From Jatrophihabitans_A sp035248685 (lineage in GTDB: Bacteria; Actinomycetota; Actinomycetes; Mycobacteriales; Jatrophihabitantaceae), in contig DATFHF010000022.1 in assembly GCA_035248685.1 (NCBI GenBank), positions 99,771 to 163,770 on the forward strand: 64,000 nt of DNA. Reading direction: 5' to 3'. How positions within the stretch are numbered: position 1 is the stretch's first letter; every line of letters starts with the position of its first letter. The position numbers were made by a program, and so were the translations under genes. Shown here one piece after another: positions 38,872-47,417 of the stretch. The notes beneath the pieces were generated by a model. The model saw only the letters and a list, made by a program, of their open reading frames with translations. It was not told where the DNA came from and searched no databases.

Positions 38872-40146
38872 TCAGGGCCGCTGGCGTAAGGACGGCCCGC
38901 GGCTGAGCGTCTCCGGCGCTCGGTAGCCGATCCCGGCCGCCACCACCAACACGCCCGCGGTTACCCCGAACGCGGCCGAGAAGCCGGCGGTGTCGGCCAA
39001 CGCTCCGGCAACCAGCGGGCCGGTCAGGCTGCCCAGGTCACCGGCCATCTGGTAGCTGGCCACCACGGTGCCGCCCCGGCCGCCGACCACATCGCCGAGC
39101 ATCGCTCCCGGCGCCACGTCCAGCAGACCGCTGCCGGCGCCGAACACCACCATTGCGGTCAGGAACACCGGCAGCGACGGGTGCAACACCAGCAGCGCGC
39201 AGCCGGCCGCACTGCCCAGGCAACCGGCCAGCAGCACCGGCCGCCGGCCGCGACGGTCGGTGTAGCGGCTGCCCAGGGTCAGCGTGCACACGTTGCCCAC
39301 CGTGAACACGGTCAGCCCGATACCGGTCCAGACCGGCGAGCGGTGCAACGCCTCAACGACCAGCAGCGGGACGATCGCGGCCCGCACTCCGAGCGAGGCC
39401 CAGTTGTCGGCCAGGTTGGCCACCGCGGCCGCTCGGAACGCCGGCATTCCCAACGCCTGGCGGACCGACAGCGGCGAGCGCGGTGCGGCGGCTGGATCCG
39501 CGGTGCCGGTTCGGTGGTGCCGGGGCAGCCGGGCCACCCCGACCGCACCGGCCGCGGCCAGCGTCCCCGCGTACAAGAAGAACGGCGCGCGCAGTGACCA
39601 GCCGGTGACCAGCCCACCCAACCCCGGACCGGCGATCCCGCCCACCAGAAAGCCGCCGCTGAAGGCGCCCATGGACCGGCCACGCTGGTCGGAGGAGGTG
39701 ACGCCGAGCAGCAGTGAGCTCGCCGACACCGAGAACATCGCCGAACCGACCCCACCGATGCCGCGCAACGCCAGCAGCTGCCCGTAGTTGGCGGCCAGCC
39801 CGGCCAGCGCGCTGCTCACCGCCACGATGCCGATGCCGGTGCCCAGCACGATCCGCTCACCGATCCGGTTGACCAGCCTGCCGACGCCGAGCGCGGATAC
39901 CAACCGCATCAGCGCGAACGCGCTGACCACGCCGGCCGCGGCGGTGCGCGACACCCCGAAGCTGCGGGCGAACACCGGGATGGCCGGGGCCACGATGCCG
40001 AAGCCGGCGGCGACGAAGAACGCCACCGCGGACAGCACCGCCACCTCGGTCGGCAGTCCGCGCAGCGGTCCCCGTCCGATCAGCCGGAGGTTGGCCGGGT
40101 CGCCGGGCAGCGCTGGATCGGTCGGGTTACCAGCGCTGATGGACAT
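38872..40146 (-). CDS. MFS transporter
   Basis: 424 aa with twelve predicted helices. The loop 2-3 motif (RLVNRIGERIVLGTG) and its second-half partner (SRYTDRRGRRPVLLAG) are typical drug/solute MFS. The start overlaps the end of the aldo/keto reductase by 20 nt, so they are coupled; a product of the reductase or a related solute could be the cargo. Substrate unknown. Confidence 0.87.
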   Translation of the reverse strand: MSISAGNPTDPALPGDPANLRLIGRGPLRGLPTEVAVLSAVAFFVAAGFGIVAPAIPVFARSFGVSRTAAAGVVSAFALMRLVSALGVGRLVNRIGERIVLGTGIGIVAVSSALAGLAANYGQLLALRGIGGVGSAMFSVSASSLLLGVTSSDQRGRSMGAFSGGFLVGGIAGPGLGGLVTGWSLRAPFFLYAGTLAAAGAVGVARLPRHHRTGTADPAAAPRSPLSVRQALGMPAFRAAAVANLADNWASLGVRAAIVPLLVVEALHRSPVWTGIGLTVFTVGNVCTLTLGSRYTDRRGRRPVLLAGCLGSAAGCALLVLHPSLPVFLTAMVVFGAGSGLLDVAPGAMLGDVVGGRGGTVVASYQMAGDLGSLTGPLVAGALADTAGFSAAFGVTAGVLVVAAGIGYRAPETLSRGPSLRQRP

Positions 40147-41110
40147 CCGGCCGGATCCGCCGGTCGTACAGGTCGGTGATTCGCGCCAGCATGCCGGCCG
40201 GCAGCGGCGGCAGCGCAGCGGCGCGGGCGTTAGCCCGGGCCTGCGCCACGTTGCGGGCGCCGGGAATGACGGTGCTGACTCCGGGCTGGTCGATCACCCA
40301 GCGCAACGCTACCGCGGCCGGCGGGCCGACTTCGTCGACCAGCCCGCTGAATTCGGCGGCGGCTTCCACGCCGGTGTCGAAGTCGACCCCGGCGAACGTC
40401 TCGCCGACGTCGAAGGCCGCGCCGGACCGGTTGAAGTTGCGGTGGTCGTCGGCGGCGAAGACCGTGTCGTGGGTGTACTTGCCCGACAGCAGCCCGGACG
40501 CCAGCGGCACTCGGGCGATGATCGCGACACCGGCGGCCGCGGCGGCCGGCAGCACCTCGTCCAGTGGCTTCTGCCGAAAGGCGTTGAGGATGATCTGGAT
40601 GCTGGCCACCCCCGGCCGGCGGATCGCGCTGAGCGCCTGGGCGCAGGTCTCCACGCTCACCCCGTAGGCCCGTACCCGTTGTTCGGCGACCAGGGTGTCG
40701 AGCGCGTCGAAGACCTGATCGTCGGCGAAGACCGGATCCGGTGGGCAGTGCAGCTGCACCAGATCCAGTACGTCCACGCCCAGGTTCGTTCGGGACCGGT
40801 CGGTCCAGGCCCGGAAGTTGGCCAGCGTGTAGAGCTCGGGCAACTGCTCGACCCGGCGACCCATCTTGGTGGCCACCAGCACGTCCAGGTCGGGATGATC
40901 GGCCAGGAAGCGTCCGATCAGCTGTTCGCTGCGGCCGTCGCCGTAAACGTCGGCGGTGTCGAAGAACCGCACGTCGGCCTCGACCGCCGCTTCGAGCACC
41001 GCCAGCGCGTCGGCGGCATCGACCGAACCCCAGTCCGCACCGAGCTGCCAGGTGCCCAGTCCGATGACGGACAGGGGTCGGCCGAGCCGGCGGGCTTCGC
41101 GATGTTCCAT
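40127..41110 (-). CDS. Aldo/keto reductase (AKR11/YajO-like)
   Basis: 327 aa from ATG 41110. The catalytic tetrad can be seen: Asp and Tyr in FFDTADVYGDGRSE, Lys in VATKMGRR, His in LVQLHCPPDP. NADPH contacts are in IIARVPLASGLLSGKY and STVIPGARNVAQARAN. Standard length. It leads a two-gene unit with the MFS transporter and is different from the AKR5-like enzyme at the left end. Confidence 0.9.
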   Translation of the reverse strand: MEHREARRLGRPLSVIGLGTWQLGADWGSVDAADALAVLEAAVEADVRFFDTADVYGDGRSEQLIGRFLADHPDLDVLVATKMGRRVEQLPELYTLANFRAWTDRSRTNLGVDVLDLVQLHCPPDPVFADDQVFDALDTLVAEQRVRAYGVSVETCAQALSAIRRPGVASIQIILNAFRQKPLDEVLPAAAAAGVAIIARVPLASGLLSGKYTHDTVFAADDHRNFNRSGAAFDVGETFAGVDFDTGVEAAAEFSGLVDEVGPPAAVALRWVIDQPGVSTVIPGARNVAQARANARAAALPPLPAGMLARITDLYDRRIRPDVHQRW

Positions 41111-41188
41111 CCGTCAACACTTACCGCATGCCAGCCCGGCCCGGCCAGCCGCGGGCCAGTTGGCTGACCCGCGACCGGCCGGACGGCC

Positions 41189-42040
41189 TCAGGTGGTGCG
41201 TCGACGCAAGGCGAAGCTCAGCGCCGTCCCCAGGGCGACCAGGGTTGCCGCCAGCCGTTCGAGCACGGCCGGCGAACTACCGGTGAACGCCAGTGACCGC
41301 GCGCTGGTTGGCTTGCTGGCCAGGCTGACCGCGATCTTCTCCAGCGGTCGGTCGGTCGAGACGCCGTCTACCGACTGGCTCGCCCCAGCCTGGGTCGGCG
41401 TTCCGGTGCCTGTACCGCCACCGCTGGCCGGCGGATTGCTGCCGGTGCCGGAGCAGCCGGCGCTGGCCGAGCCCAGCACGCCGGCGCCATTGCCGCAGAC
41501 GGTGACCGGAGCAGTCACCGGCACATCGATACCGCTGGTCGAACTGCCGGAACTTGACCCACCTGAGCTGCCCGTGCTGATACCAGTGGGCGTGCCGCAG
41601 GTCGCCGAAGCGGCTCCGAACAGGCCCACCCCGTTGCCGCAGACGGTGAACGGAGCGGTGATCGGCACAGCGACCGCCGCGCTGGAGCCGGTGGTCGTGC
41701 TACCGGAGCCGGCAGATCCGCAGCTGGCCGAGGCCGACCCGATGGCATTACCGCAGATCGTCACCGGGGCAGTTACCGGAATCGAGATCACCGCACGGGG
41801 GGCGGTGGTCGGCGTGCTGGCCGGCTGGCCGGTGTTGGCGGTGGCATGCGAGTGGCCGAGCAGCGCGATGGCGTTGCCGCTGACCGTCACCGGTGCGCTC
41901 ACCGGGGCGTCGAGCACCGACCCACCGTGCGTCGAACTGCTGTGATCGAGATCTTGGGCCGAGGCCAGGCCGGTTCCGAGAACCCATAACCCGCCTGCGA
42001 TAACTCCTGCTTCGAGGCAGCGTTTCATCCAGATATTCAT
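41189..42040 (-). CDS. Chaplin-like cell-surface protein with LAFTG sorting signal
   Basis: 283 aa from ATG 42040 (GAAGGATC upstream). Signal peptide 1-28. Four chaplin-type repeats lie at about 43-68, 84-107, 122-148 and 171-196, each of form V-P-V-T-A-P-V-T-V-C-G-N-x-x-G-x-x-G. The first has Ser (54) instead of Cys. Gly/Ser-rich linkers separate them. The C-terminus has LAFTG (250-254), a hydrophobic helix and RRR, a class E sortase signal. Chaplins are amyloid-forming surfactants that coat aerial hyphae and spores; long, sorted forms are anchored to the wall. Confidence 0.83.
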   Translation of the reverse strand: MNIWMKRCLEAGVIAGGLWVLGTGLASAQDLDHSSSTHGGSVLDAPVSAPVTVSGNAIALLGHSHATANTGQPASTPTTAPRAVISIPVTAPVTICGNAIGSASASCGSAGSGSTTTGSSAAVAVPITAPFTVCGNGVGLFGAASATCGTPTGISTGSSGGSSSGSSTSGIDVPVTAPVTVCGNGAGVLGSASAGCSGTGSNPPASGGGTGTGTPTQAGASQSVDGVSTDRPLEKIAVSLASKPTSARSLAFTGSSPAVLERLAATLVALGTALSFALRRRTT

Positions 42041-42134
42041 GACAGATCCTTCTTTGAGTGAATGGGACGGGCAGCAAGCAGCCCGAGGTGCCGGACCGAA
42101 AAGCAGCCCGAGGGGGAACGGGTCGAGGCAGGGG

Positions 42135-42809
42135 TCAGTCGGGGGAGAAGGCGGGTGCCGTGGCACGTTCACGCGGCGCCGGCGAGTGCTGGTCGATCCG
42201 GTCAAACAGTCCGGCCCGGCTGACCATGCGGCAACCGTCCGGGATCAGCAAGGTCATTAGGGTCGTCCCGCCGGCATTGGTGCCGCCGGCTGGCGGGATT
42301 CCGGCCGGAGCGGCCGGGTTCGGACCTGGCGTCGGCGGCAGGCTCAACCGCCGGCTCGACTCGGCACGGTGGCCAGAGTGGCCGGCGGTTGCGGTCCGAA
42401 CCCGACCTAGCTTCGGGAGTGGGCCGGCAGTCGCCGAGCCCAACGATCCGGTGACCGGCCGCGTGGGCAGCGGCACCGGCGCCGCCGCCGGAACCGATAG
42501 CGGCACTGCGCGCAGCCCAAGGCTGACCGCACTGGACGCCCGATCGATAGCCGCCGTGACCAGTGGAAAGTTGACCACCTTGGCGGTGGTCAACTTTCCA
42601 CTCGTCGAGGGTGCAAGGGTGGTCTCACCGAGGACGGGCTGGGTCAACGCGGCCGGCGCCGGCGAGACCGGCACGGGCGCCGCCGCCTCGGCGGAGCCGG
42701 CATGACCCAGGCTGCCCGCGAGCCATAGGCCGGCGGTCGCAGCACCGAGCAGCAGCGTCCTGCGTAGCCAGGGCGAACGGACGGCGCGCCCGAACGCATC
42801 TGCCATCAT
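42135..42809 (-). CDS. Secreted Pro/Ala-rich protein, partner of the chaplin-like gene
   Basis: 224 aa from ATG 42809. Signal peptide about 1-43 (LLLGAATAGLWLAGSLGHAG...AEA). The mature part is low-complexity (many P, A, S, T, V) with no Cys until the C-terminus (PDGCRMVSR) and no motif I know. It ends 95 nt before the chaplin-like gene on the same strand and is probably co-transcribed. A perfect 18-bp inverted repeat lies inside its coding sequence (codons about 70-84). Confidence 0.6.
   Translation of the reverse strand: MMADAFGRAVRSPWLRRTLLLGAATAGLWLAGSLGHAGSAEAAAPVPVSPAPAALTQPVLGETTLAPSTSGKLTTAKVVNFPLVTAAIDRASSAVSLGLRAVPLSVPAAAPVPLPTRPVTGSLGSATAGPLPKLGRVRTATAGHSGHRAESSRRLSLPPTPGPNPAAPAGIPPAGGTNAGGTTLMTLLIPDGCRMVSRAGLFDRIDQHSPAPRERATAPAFSPD
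42562..42602. repeat. Perfect 18-bp inverted repeat inside a coding sequence
   Basis: AGTGGAAAGTTGACCACC (42562-42579), loop TTGGC, then the exact reverse complement (42585-42602). It is within the secreted Pro/Ala-rich gene, near its 5' end. The stem is less G/C-rich than the flanking DNA. Confidence 0.92.
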
Positions 42810-42958
42810 CGCTCCGCTCTGTAATCAACTGACCACTGTTAGTTACAACGAGTTGGCACGGAGCAAGGTGACGCGTTTGGCAACGAATTTCGGGCAATTT
42901 CCGATCGGCCGGTTTATGGACACTTCGTCTAGGCGGTTGAAGGATCGTCTGCCGCGTC

Positions 42959-42971
42959 TAGGGTGCAAGCC
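42959..42971 (+). promoter_or_regulatory. Leaderless promoter of moeA
   Basis: TAGGGT (42959-42964) lies 7 nt before ATG 42972; no Shine-Dalgarno sequence. This decides the start against GTG 42963, which would overlap the -10 box. Confidence 0.45.
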
Positions 42972-44210
42972 ATGATCGAGCTCGCGGACGCCCAACGCCA
43001 ACTGCTCGCGGCCTGCCCGCCGATGCAACCGGCGTTCTTGCAGGTGGCCGACGCGGCCGGGTGCGTGCTGGCTGCCGACGTGGTGGCCGGTGGTGACGTG
43101 CCGCCGTTCGACAACACCAGCGTGGACGGTTACGCGGTGCGGGCCGTGGACGTGCGCGCGGCTGCCGCCGACGAGCCGGTCGAGCTGCTGGTGCTCGGCA
43201 CGGTGCCGGCCGGTACGGTCGCCGACCGGGCCGTGGAACCGGGCCAGACCTGGAAGGTAATGACCGGTGCGCCGGCGCCGGCCGGGGCGGATGCGGTGGT
43301 CATGGTCGAGGACTCCTCGGCCAGTCCGGCCGTCCCGCTGGGCAGTGCGGGGGACCGGGTGGCGCTGTACCGGGCGGTATCGCCGGGCGCCGGTCTACGG
43401 AAAGCCGGCAGCGACGTCCGGACCGGAGACCGAGTGCTGGCCGCCGGCACCGTGTTGCGGCCGGCCCACCTCGGAGTGCTGGCCAGCGTGGGCGTGCGGC
43501 AGGTGCTCGGCTACCCCCGGTTGCGGGTAGGCGTGCTGGTGACCGGTGATGAGTTGATCACCGATGGCCGGCCGCTTCAGCCGGGCCAGATCTATGAGTC
43601 CAATCGCGCCATGCTGATGGCCTTGCTGCGTACCGCTAACTGCGAACCGGTGGACCTCGGGGTGGCCGGTGACGACGTGCCGGCTCTGCACCGTCGGCTG
43701 GCCGCGGCCATCGCCGAGTGCGATGTGGTGCTCACCTCGGGTGGGGTGTCGATGGGCGACTCCGATCCGGTCAAGGCGGTGCTGGACCGGTTGGGCCGGT
43801 TGAACGCGTTGCAGGTGGCGATCCGGCCGGCCAAGCCATTCGCCTTCGGCGTGCTGGACGGGCCGACCCTGCTGATGGGCCTGCCCGGCAACCCGGTCTC
43901 CTCGCTGGTCAGCTTCGAGCTGCTGGCGCGGCCGGCGCTGCGGCGGCTGATGGGCCACGCCGACCCGCTGCCGCGCACCGTGCCGGCGATCGCCGACGCG
44001 GCGCTGGATCGTCCGCACGGTGACGGCCGGACCGCCTACCTGCGGGTGATCTCCGAGTTCGGGACGGACGGCCGGCTGCACGTGCGGCCGGTGCTCGGCC
44101 AGGACTCCCATCAGCTCGCCGCCTCGGCCGCCGCCACCGCGCTGGCCCAGGTGGCCGACGGCCGGCGGGTGGCCGCCGGGGACGAGGTCCCGGTGATTCC
44201 GCTCAGCTAG
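42972..44210 (+). CDS. moeA: MoeA, molybdopterin molybdenumtransferase
   Basis: 412 aa from ATG 42972. Domain order is that of MoeA: VPPFDNTSVDGYAVRA at about 45-60, MTGAPAPAGADAVVMVED, the MogA-like domain with VLVTGDELI, YESNRAMLMALL, and VLTSGGVSMGDSD, then FGVLDGPTLLMGLPGNPVSSLV and the small C-terminal barrel. It inserts molybdate into adenylylated molybdopterin, the last step of molybdenum cofactor synthesis. It opens the molybdenum block, with a regulator and the molybdate ABC transporter following. Confidence 0.93.
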   Translation: MIELADAQRQLLAACPPMQPAFLQVADAAGCVLAADVVAGGDVPPFDNTSVDGYAVRAVDVRAAAADEPVELLVLGTVPAGTVADRAVEPGQTWKVMTGAPAPAGADAVVMVEDSSASPAVPLGSAGDRVALYRAVSPGAGLRKAGSDVRTGDRVLAAGTVLRPAHLGVLASVGVRQVLGYPRLRVGVLVTGDELITDGRPLQPGQIYESNRAMLMALLRTANCEPVDLGVAGDDVPALHRRLAAAIAECDVVLTSGGVSMGDSDPVKAVLDRLGRLNALQVAIRPAKPFAFGVLDGPTLLMGLPGNPVSSLVSFELLARPALRRLMGHADPLPRTVPAIADAALDRPHGDGRTAYLRVISEFGTDGRLHVRPVLGQDSHQLAASAAATALAQVADGRRVAAGDEVPVIPLS

Positions 44211-44285
44211 CCGCGGTTGCCCCGATAGCAGTAGCTAATCAGCGCAGCTGCGGAGACTGCCTGCGACTAGCGCCGCGAATGCGGT

Positions 44286-44297
44286 TATCATTCGGAC
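44286..44297 (+). promoter_or_regulatory. Leaderless promoter of the HTH-TOBE regulator
   Basis: TATCAT (44286-44291) lies 6 nt before GTG 44298, with a weak -35 (TGCGAC, 44262-44267). No ribosome-binding site. Confidence 0.5.
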
Positions 44298-44705
44298 GTG
44301 CCGAGCTACCGCATTCGCGAAGCCGCCGAGCTGCTGGGTGTCAGCGACGACACGGTGCGGCGCTGGATCGACGCCGGCCGATTGCCGGCCAGCACCACCT
44401 CCGGCCGGCTGACCGTCGGCGGCGCCGAACTGGCGGCGTTCGCGGTGAGCCTGGCTGCCGAATCGGACCGACCGCAGCCCGGTCCGATCAGCCGGGGCTC
44501 GGCCCGCAACCACCTGGTCGGCCTGGTCACCCGGGTGCAACGGGACACCGTGATGGCTCAGGTGGATCTGCAGGCCGGGCCGTTCCGGATCGTGTCGCTG
44601 ATGAGCCGGGAGGCAGCTGACGAGTTGGGGTTGCAGCCCGGCAGCCTGGCGGTCGCCTCGATCAAGGCCACCAATGTCGTGATCGAGATCCCGTCCGCCA
44701 AATAA
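44298..44705 (+). CDS. Molybdate-sensing regulator: MerR/excisionase-type HTH plus TOBE (Mop) domain
   Basis: 135 aa from GTG 44298. Residues 1-50 are a MerR/excisionase-like HTH (YRIREAAELLGVSDDTVRRW, GRLPA). Residues 70-133 are one TOBE/Mop domain (ARNHLVGLVTRVQRDTVMAQVDL, SLMSREAADELGLQPGSLAVASIKATNVVIE), which binds molybdate. It should act as a Mo-responsive repressor or activator of the adjoining mod genes, as ModE does, but with a different DNA-binding domain. 18 nt before modA. Confidence 0.87.
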   Translation: MPSYRIREAAELLGVSDDTVRRWIDAGRLPASTTSGRLTVGGAELAAFAVSLAAESDRPQPGPISRGSARNHLVGLVTRVQRDTVMAQVDLQAGPFRIVSLMSREAADELGLQPGSLAVASIKATNVVIEIPSAK

Positions 44706-44723
44706 GCCGATGGAGCGTTGCTG

Positions 44724-45524
44724 ATGATCGTCCGAGCCGGCTGCCTGCTGGCCACCACCGCGCTCGTCGTGCTGACCGGCTGCGGTTCATCGGCGAAGCA
44801 AAGCACCAGCAGCGCCGCCCCCGGTGGCGGCGGCTCCTCGGCGTCCGCCATCAGCGGGACCATCACGGTGCTGGCCGCCGCCTCGCTGACCGAAGCGTTC
44901 AACACCCTGGCCAAGCAGTTCGAGGCCGCCCACCCCGGCGTGACGGTGAAGCTCAGCTTCGGCGCCAGCTCGGCGTTGGCGCTGCAGATCAACCAGGGCG
45001 CGCCGGCCGATGTGTTCGCCTCGGCCGCCACCAAGAACATGACCCAGGTGATCAGTGCCGGCGGCGCCAGCACCAGCACCAACTTCGTCTCCAATGTCAT
45101 GGAGATCGCGGTGCCACCGAGCAACCCGGCGCACATCACGACCCTGGCCGACCTGGCTCGGTCCGGGGTGAAGGTCGCCGTCTGCCAGCCGCAGGTGCCC
45201 TGCGGAGCGGTCGCCCGGCAGGTGTTCGACAATGCCAAGCTGACGGTCAAGCCGGTCACCCTAGAAGCTGACGTGAAGTCCACCCTGACCAAGGTCGAGA
45301 CCAACGAGGTGGACGCCGGGGTGGTGTACGTGACCGATGTCCGCTCGGCCGCCAACTTGGTCACCGGGATCCCGATCGATGACTCGGTCAACGCCTCCAC
45401 CGAGTATCCGATCGCGGCGCTGACCAAGGCGCCGAACCCGACCGGCGCCGCGGCCTTCGTCGCCTACCTGCTGTCCGACGCCGGGCAACAGGTGTTCAGC
45501 ACGGACGGGTTCGAGCAGCCCTGA
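44724..45524 (+). CDS. modA: ModA, molybdate-binding lipoprotein
   Basis: 266 aa from ATG 44724. Lipobox LTGC with Cys20, then a Ser-rich spacer. The type 2 periplasmic-binding fold is clear: ITVLAAASLTEAFNTLAKQF, FGASSALALQINQGAPADVF, then DAGVVYVTDVRSA and the ligand-side FVAYLLSDAGQQVF. Captures molybdate or tungstate outside the membrane for ModBC. Its TGA overlaps the modB start (CTGA). Confidence 0.93.
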   Translation: MIVRAGCLLATTALVVLTGCGSSAKQSTSSAAPGGGGSSASAISGTITVLAAASLTEAFNTLAKQFEAAHPGVTVKLSFGASSALALQINQGAPADVFASAATKNMTQVISAGGASTSTNFVSNVMEIAVPPSNPAHITTLADLARSGVKVAVCQPQVPCGAVARQVFDNAKLTVKPVTLEADVKSTLTKVETNEVDAGVVYVTDVRSAANLVTGIPIDDSVNASTEYPIAALTKAPNPTGAAAFVAYLLSDAGQQVFSTDGFEQP

Positions 45525-46330
45525 GCAACCGGTCGCACAACCCGCCTGGCGCGCCGCTGCTGCTGGCCGCGCCGGCCGCGCTCGGGCTGGCGTTCCTGCT
45601 GATTCCCTTGGTGGCATTGCTGATTCGAGCACCCTGGCATGGGCTCGGCCGGCTGCTGTCCGGTACCGCATCGTTCACCGCGCTGCGACTGTCGTTGGAG
45701 TGCGCAACCTCGGCGACCGTGCTGTCGCTGCTGTTCGGAGTGCCGCTGGCCTGGGTACTGGCCCGAGTTCGGGTGCCGGGCATCGGGCTGATCCGGGCGC
45801 TGGTCATGCTGCCGCTGGTGTTGCCGCCGGTGGTGGGTGGGCTGGTGTTGTTGCTGGCCTTCGGTCGCAGCGGCATCGTCGGCCGGCATCTGCTGTCCTG
45901 GTTCGGGTTCTCGCTGCCGTTCACCACCGCCGGCGTGGTGGTGGCCGAAACCTTCGTGGCCATGCCGTTCCTGGTGTTGACGGTGGAGGGTGCCATCCGG
46001 TCGGCCGACCTGGAACTGGAAGAGGCGGCGGCGACCCTCGGGGCGTCCCGGCTCACCGTGTTCGGCCGGGTCACCCTGCCGCTGATCATGCCGTCGCTGC
46101 TGGCCGGCGCGGTGCTCTGCTGGGCCCGGGCGCTGGGCGAGTTCGGTGCCACCATCACCTTTGCCGGCAACCTTTCCGGGACCACCCAGACCATGCCGCT
46201 GGCGGTGTACCAAGCGCTGGAGACCGATCCGCAGGCCGCCGTCGCGCTGAGCCTGATCCTGCTGGTGGTGGCGGTTGCGGTGCTGACCGCGCTGCGAGAC
46301 CGATGGCTGCGCCCGGCCAGCGGGCTGTGA
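45521..46330 (+). CDS. modB: ModB, molybdate ABC permease
   Basis: 269 aa if begun at CTG 45521. The first membrane helix (PLLLAAPAALGLAFLLIPLV) is upstream of the first canonical starts (TTG 45605, GTG 45608), and CTG overlaps the modA stop exactly as GTG overlaps the modB stop. The body holds the ModB pattern: APWHGLG, SLLFGVPLAWVLARVRVPG, PLVLPPVVGGLVLLLAFGR, and the EAA-like loop EEAAATLGASRLTVFGRVTLP with EFGATITFAGNLSGTTQTM. Confidence 0.92.
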   Translation: MSNRSHNPPGAPLLLAAPAALGLAFLLIPLVALLIRAPWHGLGRLLSGTASFTALRLSLECATSATVLSLLFGVPLAWVLARVRVPGIGLIRALVMLPLVLPPVVGGLVLLLAFGRSGIVGRHLLSWFGFSLPFTTAGVVVAETFVAMPFLVLTVEGAIRSADLELEEAAATLGASRLTVFGRVTLPLIMPSLLAGAVLCWARALGEFGATITFAGNLSGTTQTMPLAVYQALETDPQAAVALSLILLVVAVAVLTALRDRWLRPASGL

Positions 46331-47415
46331 CCGGGCTGGCCTTCGACGGCTCGGCCCGCCGGGGCGAGTTCGAGTTGCGGGCCCGGTTCAGCGTCGCCGA
46401 CGGCGAGGTGCTCGGCGTGATCGGTCCGAACGGGGCCGGCAAGACCACCCTGTTGCGGACGTTGGCCGGCCTGACCGGGTTGACCACCGGCCGGATCAGC
46501 GTGGCCGGCAGGGTGTTGGATGATCCGGCGGCCAGGGTGTTCGTGCCGCCGCAGCGCCGGCCGGTCGGCCTGGTGTTCCAGAACTACCGGCTGTTCCCGC
46601 ACCTGAGCGTGCTGGACAACGTGGCCTTCGCCGGCCGGGCCGGTGGGCTGTCTCGGCGAGCGTCCCGGCAGGCCGCCGCGCAGTGGTTGCAGCGGCTGGA
46701 CCTGACCGGTTTCGCGCGCCGTAAGCCGGCCGAGCTGTCCGGCGGCCAGGCGCAGCGGGTCGCACTGGCCAGGGCGCTGGCAGCCGAACCCGCGCTGTTG
46801 CTGCTGGACGAACCGCTGGCCGCGTTGGACGTGCGCACCCGGGCCCAGGTACGTGGTGAGCTGGCCGGCCACCTAACCGGGTTCACCGGCCCCACCCTGG
46901 TGGTCACCCACGACCCGCTGGAGGCGCTGGTGCTCACCGACCGGCTGCTGGTCATCGAGGACGGCCGGGTGGTGCAGGACGGGCCGCCGGCCGAGGTGGC
47001 CAGCCGACCGGCCACCGAGTACGTGGCCGGGTTGGTCGGGCTCAACCTGTACCCGGGCGTGCAGGGCGGGCGGTCGGAGGTGGCGCTGGCCGGTGGCGGG
47101 GTACTCCAGGCCGCCGAGTCGGACGGATCCGGCCGGCCGGCGCCCGGCAGCCGAGTGCTGGTGCGGGTGCGGCCGTCGGCCATCGCGTTGCACACCCACC
47201 GGCCGGAGCAGGCCAGCCCGCGCAACGTCTGGGCCGGCACGGTCAGTGGTCTGGAACTGCTCACCGACCGGGTGCGAGTGCGGGTCGAGGGCAGCCCGCC
47301 GGCGCTGGTCGACCTCACCCCGGCCGCGGTCGCCGAACTGCGGCTGGTGGCCGGTTCACCGGTATGGCTCAGCGTGAAGGCCACCGAGGTCGGCAGCTAC
47401 CCGGATCCGCGCTGA
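46327..47415 (+). CDS. modC: ModC, molybdate ABC ATPase
   Basis: 362 aa, GTG 46327 in a GTGA overlap with modB. Walker A GPNGAGKTTLL (near 41), Q-loop VFQNYRLFPHLSVLDNV, signature LSGGQAQRVALARAL, Walker B LLLLDEPLAALDV, H-loop VVTHDPLEAL. Residues about 290-360 form the TOBE/Mop domain (ASPRNVWAGTVSGLELLTDR...), which binds molybdate and can stop transport when the cell is replete. Last gene of the molybdenum operon. Confidence 0.94.
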   Translation: MTGLAFDGSARRGEFELRARFSVADGEVLGVIGPNGAGKTTLLRTLAGLTGLTTGRISVAGRVLDDPAARVFVPPQRRPVGLVFQNYRLFPHLSVLDNVAFAGRAGGLSRRASRQAAAQWLQRLDLTGFARRKPAELSGGQAQRVALARALAAEPALLLLDEPLAALDVRTRAQVRGELAGHLTGFTGPTLVVTHDPLEALVLTDRLLVIEDGRVVQDGPPAEVASRPATEYVAGLVGLNLYPGVQGGRSEVALAGGGVLQAAESDGSGRPAPGSRVLVRVRPSAIALHTHRPEQASPRNVWAGTVSGLELLTDRVRVRVEGSPPALVDLTPAAVAELRLVAGSPVWLSVKATEVGSYPDPR

Positions 47416-47417
47416 GG

